Below the pieces are notes generated by a model. The model was not told the DNA's origin and made no database searches. It saw only the letters and a program-made list of their open reading frames with translations. Shown piece after piece: positions 33,314-42,094 of a stretch of DNA of 64,000 nt (the stretch's first letter is position 1; every line of letters begins with the position of its first letter). The translations under genes were made by a program, and so were the position numbers. Source of the stretch: an uncultured Acetatifactor sp. (GTDB lineage Bacteria; Bacillota; Clostridia; Lachnospirales; Lachnospiraceae); NCBI GenBank assembly GCA_910589035.1, contig CAJUSI010000030.1, positions 1-64,000 on the forward strand, in the 5' to 3' direction.

Positions 33314-33928
33314 TTAAAGCAGCGTCAAAAGCTGTATCAACTCATGGGATTCGTCCGTATCCGATACGGTCTGTCTGGTATCAAACTGCGAAAAACGATT
33401 GTCGCGGTAAAAAGTTAACAGCTTTTCCTCATTTTCCGCTTCTAAGAATGTCACTATGCCGCCAAGCATATATTGTGCATCCTCTATCACAGTCCATGCT
33501 AATTCGACAAGCTCTCTTCCGGTAATTTTGTTGTTTAGGCCATTCGCGTAATTTTTCCCGAGTTGGGCGATTAAATAGGCAGACATGGTATATGTATCTG
33601 AACCCTCATCCAGTTCACTGATACGCAGAAGTTTTCTCTTCATGGTATTGCTTACGGTTTCACCTCTGATTGACAGGGGCTTTAGCGCTAGAGTAAAATA
33701 TCCCAGCAATTCCTTGCTTTCTACAGAAAATACAAGATATGTAACCGACTGGCTCTTTTTTGTAAATTCTACTGCGCTTTTCTTTAAAAAGCGCTCCACA
33801 TCCGGGTTCTTCGGGCATGAGAAGCCGGAAAGCACTCTGGCGAGCATTGGCTCTCCGGCTTTATTGTCACTTCCTAATGCCAGATAATCACGAATGTTGA
33901 TATAAAAAAATTTATCCTTGATCGGCAT
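33314..33928 (-). CDS. GNAT-fold acetyltransferase toxin of a TA pair
   Basis: 204 residues with the C-terminal half of GNAT toxins of the TacT/AtaT kind: YLVFSVESKELLGYFTLALK, then AYLIAQLGKNYANGL (acetyl-CoA P-loop region), YMLGGIVTFLEAEN and the TFYRDNRFSQF ending. Such toxins acetylate aminoacyl-tRNA. The gene overlaps the small antitoxin gene upstream by 17 bases, the usual antitoxin-first order. Confidence 0.75.
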   Translation of the reverse strand: MPIKDKFFYINIRDYLALGSDNKAGEPMLARVLSGFSCPKNPDVERFLKKSAVEFTKKSQSVTYLVFSVESKELLGYFTLALKPLSIRGETVSNTMKRKLLRISELDEGSDTYTMSAYLIAQLGKNYANGLNNKITGRELVELAWTVIEDAQYMLGGIVTFLEAENEEKLLTFYRDNRFSQFDTRQTVSDTDESHELIQLLTLL

Positions 33929-34106
33929 TCGCTTTCTCCCATTCTCTCATGAATTTTCTCAATTCCTCTTCCCCTTTAATCTGCCTTGCAGCTACCGGAG
34001 TACGGACAGGGCGGTTTTTGGCAGATTCTTCAATCGCATTGATGAACATCTCCACCTGTTCTTTGCCGGAAATGACAAAATTTTTCGTGATGCTTGAAGT
34101 TGCCAT
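33912..34106 (-). CDS. Antitoxin of GNAT toxin pair, 64 aa
   Basis: The ATG at 34106 has AAGGAGG eight bases upstream; the longer frame to 34202 has none. MATSSITKNFVISGKEQVEM begins with a strand-helix pattern of ribbon-helix-helix-like (DUF1778/CopG-type) antitoxins, followed by a disordered, basic-then-acidic tail that would wrap the toxin. It likely represses its own operon. Confidence 0.7.
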   Translation of the reverse strand: MATSSITKNFVISGKEQVEMFINAIEESAKNRPVRTPVAARQIKGEEELRKFMREWEKANADQG

Positions 34107-34211
34107 AAGAAACACCTCCTTTGCTTTGCTAATACATGACTTTAGTCTGTTTGCAGATTTTAGTATGGCATTTTTGCCGCGCCTCACTCTTTCTATCTCC
34201 ATTTTATTATC

Positions 34212-34510
34212 TTATGTCGCTTCATGCAACAACTCTTTTATGAATTTTTTAAAACTAATTTTTCCTCTGATTTTTCCACCTGCCGGCTTCCCACTCTTCT
34301 CCTGCTCCGCGGATTTCAGCCATGTGCCGTTTTTGCTGAGTATGTTTTTGTTTTCCTCATGGGCTGTGGCCGCCGATGCGATGCTTTCTGTGGTCCGGAG
34401 CATCCTGTGGTCCGGTCCACCGCCGCATATGGCGGTAAATCATAGCGGCGGTTCGCTTTTGCAGGATTTCCATATGGTTTGTCTCTCTGTGTAAAAAGCA
34501 GATTTAACAA
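34212..34510 (-). pseudogene. Small gene broken by a 17-bp duplication
   Basis: Two overlapping frames read as one protein: NPAKANRRYDLPPYAAVDRT, then ESIASAATAHEENKNILSKN to KFIKELLHEAT. Between them CCGGACCACAG occurs twice, 17 bases apart. Removing one copy restores a continuous frame (…VDRTTESIAS…). The start is unclear (TTG at 34510, right after the next gene's stop, is a candidate). Family not recognised; it belongs with the two genes upstream. Confidence 0.6.
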
Positions 34511-34511
34511 T

Positions 34512-35147
34512 TTAGGATGTCAAAATATTGGCTTCATATCGCTCAATGCATCTGCCTGCATTCTGTTCCTTTGATAAAATGCTTTTGTTCAGCAATTCCT
34601 CCTTTCTCCCGTCTTCTTCCAGCTGCTCTATCAGCTGCTCTATCAGATACTCTCTCAGGTACTCCTTCTCCGCCAGTCTCTCATCGAACTGCTCTCTTTG
34701 GAGCTTTCTCTTCTCGTAATGCTCCTGCGGCGAAGCCTTTTTCTGCTGCCCTTTTTTCGCCGGCGTCTCGTTCTGCACACTGTTGTCTGATGAAGCTTTG
34801 CTGTTCGTAACATAGGTATTGAAGCTGCCGCAGCAATTCCCGTTTTCGTCAAAAATTAATTCATCGTTCACAACTCTGGCACCCTGCGCGCTCCAAAATG
34901 CCTTCGCCATCTGTTTCGTAATCGGTACATGTGCCAGGTTCTTTTCCAGCAATTCAGCTTCTTTGGGATCTTTGATACATTTCTCCAAATATACCGGCGA
35001 TATCGTCACCTTATAATCAGACGCGGATAGACAGGAATACGTCTTCTTTAAGTATGCCTGATAGGCGGATACGCTGGCGTATTTGTCCGCTCTCTCTGCC
35101 CCATTGCTGTTCCCAATCTGGTAATTATTTAATCCCACCTGCATCAT
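34512..35147 (-). CDS. DUF6033-like hypothetical protein, 211 aa
   Basis: Start at 35147 (MMQVGLNNYQIG) with AAAGGAG six bases upstream. The N-terminal half is globular (VSAYQAYLKKTYSCLSASDY, KQMAKAFWSAQGARVVNDEL, FDENGNCCGSFNTYV); the C-terminal 80 residues are a charged coiled coil (EHYEKRKLQREQFDERLAEK). The layout is like clostridial DUF6033/DUF3879-type proteins of unknown role. It is preceded by a gene with an in-frame amber codon and followed by one with a duplication frameshift, so the whole cluster seems to be decaying. Confidence 0.55.
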   Translation of the reverse strand: MMQVGLNNYQIGNSNGAERADKYASVSAYQAYLKKTYSCLSASDYKVTISPVYLEKCIKDPKEAELLEKNLAHVPITKQMAKAFWSAQGARVVNDELIFDENGNCCGSFNTYVTNSKASSDNSVQNETPAKKGQQKKASPQEHYEKRKLQREQFDERLAEKEYLREYLIEQLIEQLEEDGRKEELLNKSILSKEQNAGRCIERYEANILTS

Positions 35148-35345
35148 ACTTTCTCCTTTCATGTGAAAAAATATTCTCACTTTCTTTATTGCCGGCCTGT
35201 AAAATATTTTTCCTAGTATAATCCACGCTAATTAACCATATGTTTGATGCCGCGAACAAAGTAATGAAAGTCAATACTGTCAAACGTAATGAACGTAGGG
35301 CTATTAACATTGAGTTATACTAGCCATGGCACGAACTGCTCCATT

Positions 35346-36155
35346 TCAGGCGTTGTACGGATCAACCATTGCCTTCCAGCTGATGGGCAGAGTGAAAAAC
35401 TGCTGTCCTGCTACAAAAATGGATATTGTATCCCTCTTTGCGCCGGACTTCGCTTCGCTCTCCATCCTGCCGCCGGCATGAGACTCCCCATATAAATATA
35501 CTTTTAAACTGTCCAGCACTTCATACATCCGGCCGTTCCCAAAAGCAAAATCCTGTAAAACAAGCGGTCTCCCATCCTGTTTTCCTTCATGGTAAAGCTT
35601 CACATAAGCATCCCGCGCCTGATAAAAAGCGTCTTCCAATTCGTCCATCTCTTTTGCCGGCATTTCAGAAATATTTCCCAAAAATACCTGCCCCTGTACC
35701 GCTATTCTGGCGCAGGACTTCTGCTATTCTATTTCCTGCTCATACTGCATATCCAGCCATTCGATCTCATCCTTTTTTGTCAGAAAAGTGCCATCTGCAT
35801 GATAGTACCGCTCCTGTTCATTCCCATGGCGCTTTTCGATTTCGGAATACAGCTTCGCATAACACAGGCCACAGACATTCACCACATCGGAATAACCATA
35901 CTGCCCCTTTCCTTCCCTGATTTCTTTTAATATTCCAGCCCTCATATCACGGAACGATGTCGCCGACCGCATCACCGTATGCTCCATTTTATCCATTGCG
36001 ATTTCCCTGTTTTTTGATAATTGGGAAACTTCCAGGGAATCTCTGTGAAGCGCTTTCCGGTCTTCCTTTTGACATCCCTGAAATTTCAAACGCTCTCTGT
36101 CAGACTGCAATCCTTCCTGCAAATACACAGGATAATCTGAAATACAAATTGACAT
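35346..36155 (-). pseudogene. Gene split by an in-frame TAG (amber)
   Basis: From the ATG at 36155 (AAAGGAG upstream) a 143-residue frame MSICISDYPVYLQEG… ends at TAG 35724-35726 after QYEQEIE. The very same frame then continues for 126 codons, QKSCARIAVQGQVFLGNISE…VDPYNA, to TAA at 35346. EIE-x-QKSCAR reads naturally with Trp at x (TGG to TAG). So this looks like one 269-codon gene with a nonsense change, or a read-through gene. A separate start (TTG or ATG near 35660-35681) for the second part has no good ribosome binding site. Confidence 0.6.
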
Positions 36156-36299
36156 ACTTTCTTTCTCCTTTAGGTTCTTCCCTCCGGTCTTCATCTAACT
36201 TATCGGAAAAGTGAGGCGGATTTTTAACGCCTATGTCATGAACGGTTCGTCTGGCGACATGAATCACAGATTCAAATACGAACCACCGGGAATATGAGG

Positions 36300-36498
36300 A
36301 AAGCGGTATTCTTTTTTAGAAGCGAATGCTGAGGAATATTGGGAAAAATACGGAGACAATATCGCCACAGAACCCTATGACAGTTCAGAAGATTGGAATT
36401 GGGTAAATGAAAATTTCCACGAAGAAAGCATTCGGAGATTGCGAAATGATTTGACTCATTTAGCAACTCTGAAACTGGGACTCGTCTTTTACATATAA
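36300..36498 (+). pseudogene. Gene fragment without start, + strand
   Basis: A short + strand frame reads EANAEEYWEKYGDNIATEPY, then DWNWVNENFHEESIRRLRND, before TAA at 36496. Composition is that of a real acidic protein, but there is no start codon or ribosome binding site and the 3' end overlaps the opposing ABC gene. Likely the C-terminal piece of a lost gene. Family not recognised. Confidence 0.45.
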
Positions 36499-38274
36499 AT
36501 CAGCACAATAGTATTGTTTTGCCTGCACTGTAAACATATTATAGTAATGACCTTTCCGGCGCATCAGTTCCTCGTGGCTCCCTTCCTCTATCTTCCGTCC
36601 TTTTGACAATACAATAATCCTGTCTGCCTTCTTTGTCGTAGTTAACCTATGAGAAATAATCAGAATTCCCCTGCCATCCTCATTCTTTAAAAGCAGTTCA
36701 TTCAATCTGGCCTCGCTTATTACATCCAGTTCACTGGATGGCTCGTCCATAATAACAAAGGGCGGTCTTCGAAATGCCCTTGCTATTGCCAGCTTCTGTG
36801 CCTGTCCACCTGAAAGAACAATCCCATCATCGTCAAATTCCTTTGTCATGACCATCTCCGGCGAAATTCCTTTCAAAAACCCGTCTTGTCCGTATAAGCC
36901 TTTTGTCAATACCATTTGAAGTTCGCCATCATCCCATTGATCATCAAGCATAATGTTTTGGGCAACACTTGCGGGGAAAAATGCAAAATCCTGAAATACC
37001 GCAGAAAACAGTTTTCGGTAAGCGGCAATATCCGTTTGACCAAGGCTCTGCCCATTCACGAGAATCTCTCCGCCAGTCGGCATATAAAGTCCAAGCAGGA
37101 GTTTAATCAATGTAGATTTTCCCGAACCATTTTCCCCAACGATAGCCAGTGTCTCACCCTTACGCAGTTCAAGATTCAATCCCTCTATCGCAAGCTCATT
37201 TTTCCCTGGATATTGAAAGCTTAAATTCCGGCAGGCTATCACATCCTGCTTGCCTGAAAGCTTTACTGCTTTATTTCCCTTTACATATATAGTAGCTTTT
37301 TTGTCTAAAAAACGAAATATTTTATCAATACGCAGACTGTTTTCAGAAAGGTTATGAAAATTTGCCATTAGCCCATTCAAACTGGGAAATAGTGACCATA
37401 TCGCAAACGTCGAAGCCGTATACTCGCTGATTGTAATTGTATGTGTAACCATGAGCTTATAAGTGAGCAGTACCCGTAAACCAATATCAAGTAAAGTGGA
37501 GATGGTCAATCCGTTCATTGTATGATAGAATCTAAGTTTCTTTCCGTACTCCCTATGGATGCTGCAGATATCTTTTTCGTTCTTATCGAACTGCTTCATC
37601 AGCAGATTGCCGATACCCGTCATCCACAGTTCCTTACTATAATCTTTTAGATAGAACACTCTTTTATAGTACTCAGTCCGTTTTGTATGTGGCGCCAGCG
37701 CAACATCCTTGTCATAGTTTATCTTGATGATACGCGAAAAGAGACATGCTGTAATCATTACAGAAACAAAAACTGCCACTGCGATGAAAAAGTCGATTTG
37801 AAAGAAGAATCTGGCGATGCAGACTGTGATAAGCACGTTCCCCACAAAAGCGGATAGCTCTGAAATCACATTGCTTGCCGTCTCATCAGCCTTCGTCATT
37901 GTAAACACATATTCATTATAGAAATCTGAATTATCAAAATTTTCCAGATCGCAGTTTGCAGAGCATACAAACAGTTTTTTCCAGAATCTTTCCTGTATCC
38001 TCGGCAGCCTGACAGGTTTATAGTAATCGTCGAACCAAGTAGAAAACGCCCCGATTCCGCATAAAATAAGGATATAGCTCCCTAAGGTCACCCCTGTTTC
38101 CCCAAAAGGTGCTCCCCCTAAAATCAATTCCAGAAAATGGTCAATGAAGAAAACGGGAAAAACGGCCCATTTCAACTGCCCAAGGCATGTATAAAATACG
38201 TGCAAACAGATATATACAGGTGATGCTATTAATTTCAGCATCTCACCTATATTGCCAACAATCTTTTTACTCAT
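36460..38274 (-). CDS. ABC exporter, fused permease and ATPase
   Basis: 604 residues. Six membrane helices in the first 330 residues; the nucleotide-binding domain has VGENGSGKSTLIKLLLGLY (Walker A), VFQDFAFFPASVAQNI (Q-loop), LSGGQAQKLAIARAF (signature), VIMDEPSSELD (Walker B) and ISHRLTTT (H-loop). The start overlaps the stop of the upstream gene as ATGA, and its ribosome binding site (AAGGAG) is inside that gene's end. It normally would pair with the upstream half-transporter, but that partner has lost its ATPase part. The operon is headed by an AraC-type regulator. The substrate is unknown; peptide export or drug efflux are usual. Confidence 0.85.
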   Translation of the reverse strand: MSKKIVGNIGEMLKLIASPVYICLHVFYTCLGQLKWAVFPVFFIDHFLELILGGAPFGETGVTLGSYILILCGIGAFSTWFDDYYKPVRLPRIQERFWKKLFVCSANCDLENFDNSDFYNEYVFTMTKADETASNVISELSAFVGNVLITVCIARFFFQIDFFIAVAVFVSVMITACLFSRIIKINYDKDVALAPHTKRTEYYKRVFYLKDYSKELWMTGIGNLLMKQFDKNEKDICSIHREYGKKLRFYHTMNGLTISTLLDIGLRVLLTYKLMVTHTITISEYTASTFAIWSLFPSLNGLMANFHNLSENSLRIDKIFRFLDKKATIYVKGNKAVKLSGKQDVIACRNLSFQYPGKNELAIEGLNLELRKGETLAIVGENGSGKSTLIKLLLGLYMPTGGEILVNGQSLGQTDIAAYRKLFSAVFQDFAFFPASVAQNIMLDDQWDDGELQMVLTKGLYGQDGFLKGISPEMVMTKEFDDDGIVLSGGQAQKLAIARAFRRPPFVIMDEPSSELDVISEARLNELLLKNEDGRGILIISHRLTTTKKADRIIVLSKGRKIEEGSHEELMRRKGHYYNMFTVQAKQYYCADLYVKDESQFQSC

Positions 38275-38855
38275 TTATCATTCTCCTTGTCAGCGGTAGT
38301 TATTTGACTGCATCCGATACATAGCAGCATAACGATTACCGGAAAAGCTGAAATTAGAATAAAGACTTTATGGATATTTCCAATCACATACACTAGCACA
38401 GATAGTGCAACGGTATCCAGAATAAGCCGGAATAAGTCATCCATAGTTGTTATAATCCGAGTTTTTGACTCCTCGTTGGCTTTTGTAAAATCGTTATAAT
38501 ATTCGGAATGGTCCAGATTACATATGGGTATGGAAAGCGCTTTTACAAATATTCTTTTCTGAACATGCAAATAAATTTTTTCATCAGATACAGGCTTGTA
38601 AACTTGATTATAATAATTGGAATAGAGGGAATAGCCAATCTGTGTAAGCCATAATACAAGTAAGACGCTGATTACTTCAAGGTAAGCTGCCTGCCTCTCA
38701 TATGCGTTTAAGAGATATCTCGGAAGTAATAATGCAAAAACAAGGTTCACGAACGTCACCCAAATATTATAAATCAGGGACAACGCAATCCTGCTCCCGG
38801 TGGCTTCATTCACAGTTTTTAAAACATACCCAATATTTTTTACGGCCCTTCCCAT
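38271..38855 (-). pseudogene. Truncated ABC exporter half (membrane part only)
   Basis: 194 residues: the N-terminal membrane helices of an ABC exporter (YLLNAYERQAAYLEVISVLL, LDHSEYYNDFTKANEESKT, the latter a coupling-helix region like NFDNSDFYNEYVFTMTKAD of the next gene). It ends SQITTADKENDK right where the next gene begins. No ATPase domain is present although family members have about 590 residues. The retained 3' end with the next gene's ribosome binding site suggests an internal deletion of some 400 codons. Confidence 0.7.
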
Positions 38856-38867
38856 GTTTTTCCTCTC

Positions 38868-39770
38868 CTAATAATTCTGACGGCATCTTCTCTTAACAGG
38901 AATCCAAATTTCACTCTCATAGTCCGACCCCCAATTATTTCCTTTAGAATACCATTCAATATTGCATCCCATTGCAATCTCATACTCTGGATTTCCCGGA
39001 AGCCATTCCCTGAATATTTTTCGATAAATTACCTGCATTGCACCCGGCATTGGCCCGACACAACGAAATTTCGCCCATTCCTGTTCCGGCACATTATATA
39101 CCTTCATTCCTTCGGGTATTTCCTGTCCGCTATATCTTCCCGCGATCAAATAACAGCAATATTTTAGCTCCTCATCATCAAAACAGACCGCGTACTCTCC
39201 CACATTGCAATCATTTATTACTTTTTCAATCACACTCTGTCCGCAATTCGACCTTTGCGATATATGAAAATATTTGTTCCGAACCTCATCCCCAAACCCC
39301 GGAAGTTCCGAAAAGGATTTTTCTGTTTTACAGACTCTCTCGAATCCAATTACTTTAAATCCGCCCACCTTATCCACAACATAATCTATATCATCTCCGC
39401 CTTTGATGGAGACAGTTATTCTGAATGGCAGGAATGTCCTGATCATTTTCGGATTTTCCCTTAACCGCGTCGGTGATACCCCATGAAAACGGCAAAATGC
39501 TTTGGAAAAACTTTCCGGTGTCTCATATCCGTACTTTAATGACAGATCGATAACTTTCTCTCGTCCCGCTATGACATCAAGTGCCGCCAGATATAGCCGT
39601 CTGAACCTGACATATTCTTCAATGGAATAACCTGTCATTACCTTAAAAGCCTTTTTTAAATATAGTGCAGAAATATAAGCAGCTTTAGCCATTCCTTCTA
39701 TGTCGATAGGCTCCAGAAGGTGTATTTCAATATATTCGATTGCACTTCTTAAGCTTTGTGTCCATTCCAT
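38868..39770 (-). CDS. AraC-family regulator with GyrI-like effector domain
   Basis: 300 residues. The first 105 form two helix-turn-helix motifs of the AraC type (EGMAKAAYISALYLKKAFKV, YGYETPESFSKAFCRFHGVS). The rest is a GyrI-like/AraC effector-binding domain (KVIGFERVC, CVGPMPGAMQVIYRKIFREW, EIWIPVKRR). These regulators bind hydrophobic drugs or metabolites and switch on efflux genes. The ABC genes start 12 bases downstream, so it likely controls its own operon. Confidence 0.88.
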   Translation of the reverse strand: MEWTQSLRSAIEYIEIHLLEPIDIEGMAKAAYISALYLKKAFKVMTGYSIEEYVRFRRLYLAALDVIAGREKVIDLSLKYGYETPESFSKAFCRFHGVSPTRLRENPKMIRTFLPFRITVSIKGGDDIDYVVDKVGGFKVIGFERVCKTEKSFSELPGFGDEVRNKYFHISQRSNCGQSVIEKVINDCNVGEYAVCFDDEELKYCCYLIAGRYSGQEIPEGMKVYNVPEQEWAKFRCVGPMPGAMQVIYRKIFREWLPGNPEYEIAMGCNIEWYSKGNNWGSDYESEIWIPVKRRCRQNY

Positions 39771-40430
39771 TCTGTCGGTGTCTCCTTCCTTGTTTTATGC
39801 TATTATATCATTTCCCCTCAAAGATATCCTGTCATTTCAGAAACGGATTAGTCTGGTTGCCTGTTTCTTTCATTGTTCTTACAGCTTTATATCTGCTCTA
39901 CACGCTGCTTGATTGTTTTCTTTTGCTAAATAATTAGAAAACGGATGGCACCACGAAAAAAGCAGCTATCTACTTTTGGGATATGAAGTGTCGTTAAAAA
40001 GATGTGCAGGAACCACATCGTCGTATAAATTAAGTTTTACCAATTATTACTTTTTACGGTATGGGAAAAGTATGACAGATGGTTGTGCAAAACGCTGAAT
40101 TTGAAAAAAGTTATCCACTCCAAACCGGAGAGGAGACAAAAGGGAAAGAAGAGGACCCTGAAGGTACAATCTCCCTCAAGATCCTCGATTTGGTTCATTT
40201 CTATTGACTTTTTGTTACCCCATCAGCATATACAATAGAAAGCCTGCTCCGCAAACTTTCTATTGTCATGAATAATCTTCTGCGGGGAGGAAAAACTTGT
40301 TCTACAAAAACACTTCACCCACTATACTACTTCTGAACGATCGCCGCCTGAGCGGTATATGGCGGTCTGTGAGACACTGTATACCGCTCATTTATTCTAC
40401 AATATGAGAACCATTCCCCATTGCGTTATT
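39771..40430. other. 660-base gap with two hairpins
   Basis: No convincing gene. Two perfect 11-bp inverted repeats are present: ACAATAGAAAG/CTTTCTATTGT (40232-40242 and 40256-40266, 13-base loop) and TGAGCGGTATA/TATACCGCTCA (40349-40359 and 40380-40390, 20-base loop). The second is followed on the + strand by TTTATT and might end a transcript. A 30-base A+T-rich stretch at 40030-40060 could hold a promoter. Confidence 0.5.
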
Positions 40431-40616
40431 TTATCTCATTTTACGTGCGTCCTGAGGCCTTGCCGCTTCAACTTTACGCTGAACTGCTCTTCCTGCTTTA
40501 TTGTAGTAATCCATTCGTTCTTCGTCTGTCATATGCTTTGTCAATTCATACTTATATTCCCTGAGCCTATGAATATTTTCTATAGTAAAATCGGGACACA
40601 AAACTGGTTTTCCCAT
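40431..40616 (-). CDS. Small protein, tandem paralogue 1, 61 aa
   Basis: Starts MGKPVLCPDFTIENIHRLRE at 40616 (GAGGG six bases upstream). It is clearly related to the next gene upstream (40651-40827): both share KPVL-PDFTIE-IH-LREY-YE-TKHMT-EE. A helical, charged protein of unknown role. Such 55-65 aa proteins occur with DUF6718 genes in clostridial accessory regions. An ATG two codons earlier (40622) is possible but would sit too near the ribosome binding site. Confidence 0.65.
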   Translation of the reverse strand: MGKPVLCPDFTIENIHRLREYKYELTKHMTDEERMDYYNKAGRAVQRKVEAARPQDARKMR

Positions 40617-40650
40617 AATCATCCCTCACTTTCCAACAATACAGACGAAC

Positions 40651-40827
40651 TTAATTGCGCTTTTTCCTAAACATTTTTATCTGTTCTTCCGCATCTGTGC
40701 TTGGCGTATTATAATAAAGCAGTTTCTCCTCTGTTGTCATATGCTTTGTCATTTCATAATTATATTCTCGTAATTTGTGAATATCTTCTATCGTAAAATC
40801 AGGGCTTAAAACAGGTTTTTCCATCAT
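40651..40827 (-). CDS. Small protein, tandem paralogue 2, 58 aa
   Basis: Reads MMEKPVLSPDFTIEDIHKLR then EYNYEMTKHMTTEEKLLYYN, about 60 percent identical by eye to 40431-40616 over the first 40 residues; the tails differ. AAAGGGGG lies just before the first ATG (40827); the second ATG (40824) may be used. It stands nine bases after the DUF6718 gene, so the three are one transcript. Confidence 0.7.
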   Translation of the reverse strand: MMEKPVLSPDFTIEDIHKLREYNYEMTKHMTTEEKLLYYNTPSTDAEEQIKMFRKKRN

Positions 40828-40836
40828 TCCCCCTTT

Positions 40837-41061
40837 CTACAGACTCAAAACACGCTCCTGAAATTTTTCCTTGTTTTCCACAATCTCATAAGGTTCATAT
40901 TCTCCATAGGCACTGGGGCGGCTGATCGTCACCAACTGCACACCGTTTGCTCCTATCTGTTTTTGTAGCTTTTCAGTAAAATCCGCCAATGCTTTGCCAT
41001 GTCTGGTCTTCACTGCGATACAGCCTTTTTTATCAAATTCTTTCGCTATGAGATAACACAT
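40837..41061 (-). CDS. DUF6718 family protein, 74 aa
   Basis: MCYLIAKEFDKKGCIAVKTR, then GVQLVTISRPSAYGEYEPYE match DUF6718, a small clostridial family with no known function. The ATG at 41061 starts the conserved MCYLIAK; a GTG six codons earlier is less likely. It heads the cluster with two small paralogous genes. Confidence 0.75.
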   Translation of the reverse strand: MCYLIAKEFDKKGCIAVKTRHGKALADFTEKLQKQIGANGVQLVTISRPSAYGEYEPYEIVENKEKFQERVLSL

Positions 41062-41141
41062 AATCCAACACCGCCTCACATTATTGCCCTCTTAATATTT
41101 TTACCACTCTCAGACTCGCTCAGGCTTCTCCGCACTCATAT

Positions 41142-41576
41142 TCACACTTCCTCTGAAATTTCTGCATTTTCAGAAGAAAAGCTGAAAATCTTCTCAACAA
41201 AATCTGTCCGCCTCTGGTTTGGAATCAACTGCGTATAATAAACATCCCGATCATACGTTATCTCTAAAACCGGTGTTTCTTTTTTCCTGTTCAATATGGA
41301 GTAGTCCATATGGCTGAACATTGTTGCACTCAGGATCAGATCACAGCCAAAGTTCCGCCCAAATGAAGAAGCTATATATAAGTTCTGAAAAGTAAGGTTT
41401 TCATCCTCCGTCTTTATCATAAACTCAGGTATTTTATAAACCCCTACCATTTCCGGCTTTCTTCCAAAACCACTTAACAAAAACTTTTTATCAACTAACT
41501 GTACTGTCGGAAAGACTATTTTCAACAACCCTTCACTTCCACACCATACAGGTATATCAGCACCTGTATCCAGCAT
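41142..41576 (-). CDS. Retropepsin-like aspartic protease domain, N-terminus interrupted by TGA
   Basis: 144 residues starting MLDTGADIPVWCGSEGLLKI. DTGAD is the catalytic motif of retropepsin-like aspartic proteases and should be preceded by a strand. That strand is present in the same frame upstream (KPVFTTKTPTDRQIK) but is cut off by TGA at 41577-41579 immediately before the ATG. Without it the fold lacks its first strand. A TTG at 41648 overlapping the previous gene's end could start the full frame. C-terminal half: SSFGRNFGCDLILSATMFSH. Either a pseudogene or a recoded/reinitiated gene. The 87-aa gene upstream is its usual kind of neighbour. Confidence 0.55.
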   Translation of the reverse strand: MLDTGADIPVWCGSEGLLKIVFPTVQLVDKKFLLSGFGRKPEMVGVYKIPEFMIKTEDENLTFQNLYIASSFGRNFGCDLILSATMFSHMDYSILNRKKETPVLEITYDRDVYYTQLIPNQRRTDFVEKIFSFSSENAEISEEV

Positions 41577-41634
41577 TCACTTAATCTGCCTGTCGGTTGG
41601 GGTTTTTGTTGTAAATACAGGCTTTGCGCTTTTA

Positions 41635-41898
41635 TTACTTAACTGCAAACTTAAAGTCTTCGACATTTACAATTCCAACCCCGCTTTCCTCTGTTGTCCT
41701 CTCATAGCTGATCTTTTTATTTTCTTTATAACAGGAGATGACAAATTCATCTACTTCCGTATCATCGCATACACCAATCAGTTTACCTGATCTGATAAAT
41801 CCAGCTTCCGTCAATTCCGGGTCTTCCACGATCACCCACTTACCGGGAAATTTCTCGACAAGTTCATCCCAGGTATAGAATTTCTCATCTTTGATCAT
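41635..41898 (-). CDS. Hypothetical protein linked to the retropepsin-like gene, 87 aa
   Basis: MIKDEKFYTWDELVEKFPGK then WVIVEDPELTEAGFIRSGKL: a small alpha/beta protein with no known motif. GGGAGG precedes the ATG. Its stop overlaps the open frame that leads into the retropepsin-like domain, so the two genes were probably translationally coupled. The first half resembles the WDEL/W..L.E.FPG.WV pattern of small clostridial proteins in the same pairing. Function unknown. Confidence 0.68.
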   Translation of the reverse strand: MIKDEKFYTWDELVEKFPGKWVIVEDPELTEAGFIRSGKLIGVCDDTEVDEFVISCYKENKKISYERTTEESGVGIVNVEDFKFAVK

Positions 41899-42001
41899 CC
41901 TCTAAAACCTCCCTGAATATTATGGAGTCCTCCTGCGGCTGACTCTCCCATATCTGTATCATTTTTTACCAGAATAACAAGATGCACCGACCTTCGCCAC
42001 A

Positions 42002-42041
42002 AAATCCCCTGCTGCTTTTTGTATAAAGTAACAGGGGATTT
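42002..42041 (-). terminator. Probable terminator after ppdK
   Basis: AAATCCCCTG (42002-42011) pairs perfectly with CAGGGGATTT (42032-42041) around a 20-base loop. On the minus strand the second arm ends in TTTT. It stands about 50 bases after the ppdK stop. Confidence 0.55.
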
Positions 42042-42094
42042 CCTCTTTATCAATACCTGTAAATCAAACCGCTATTGTCTCGTCACCCAGCAAA

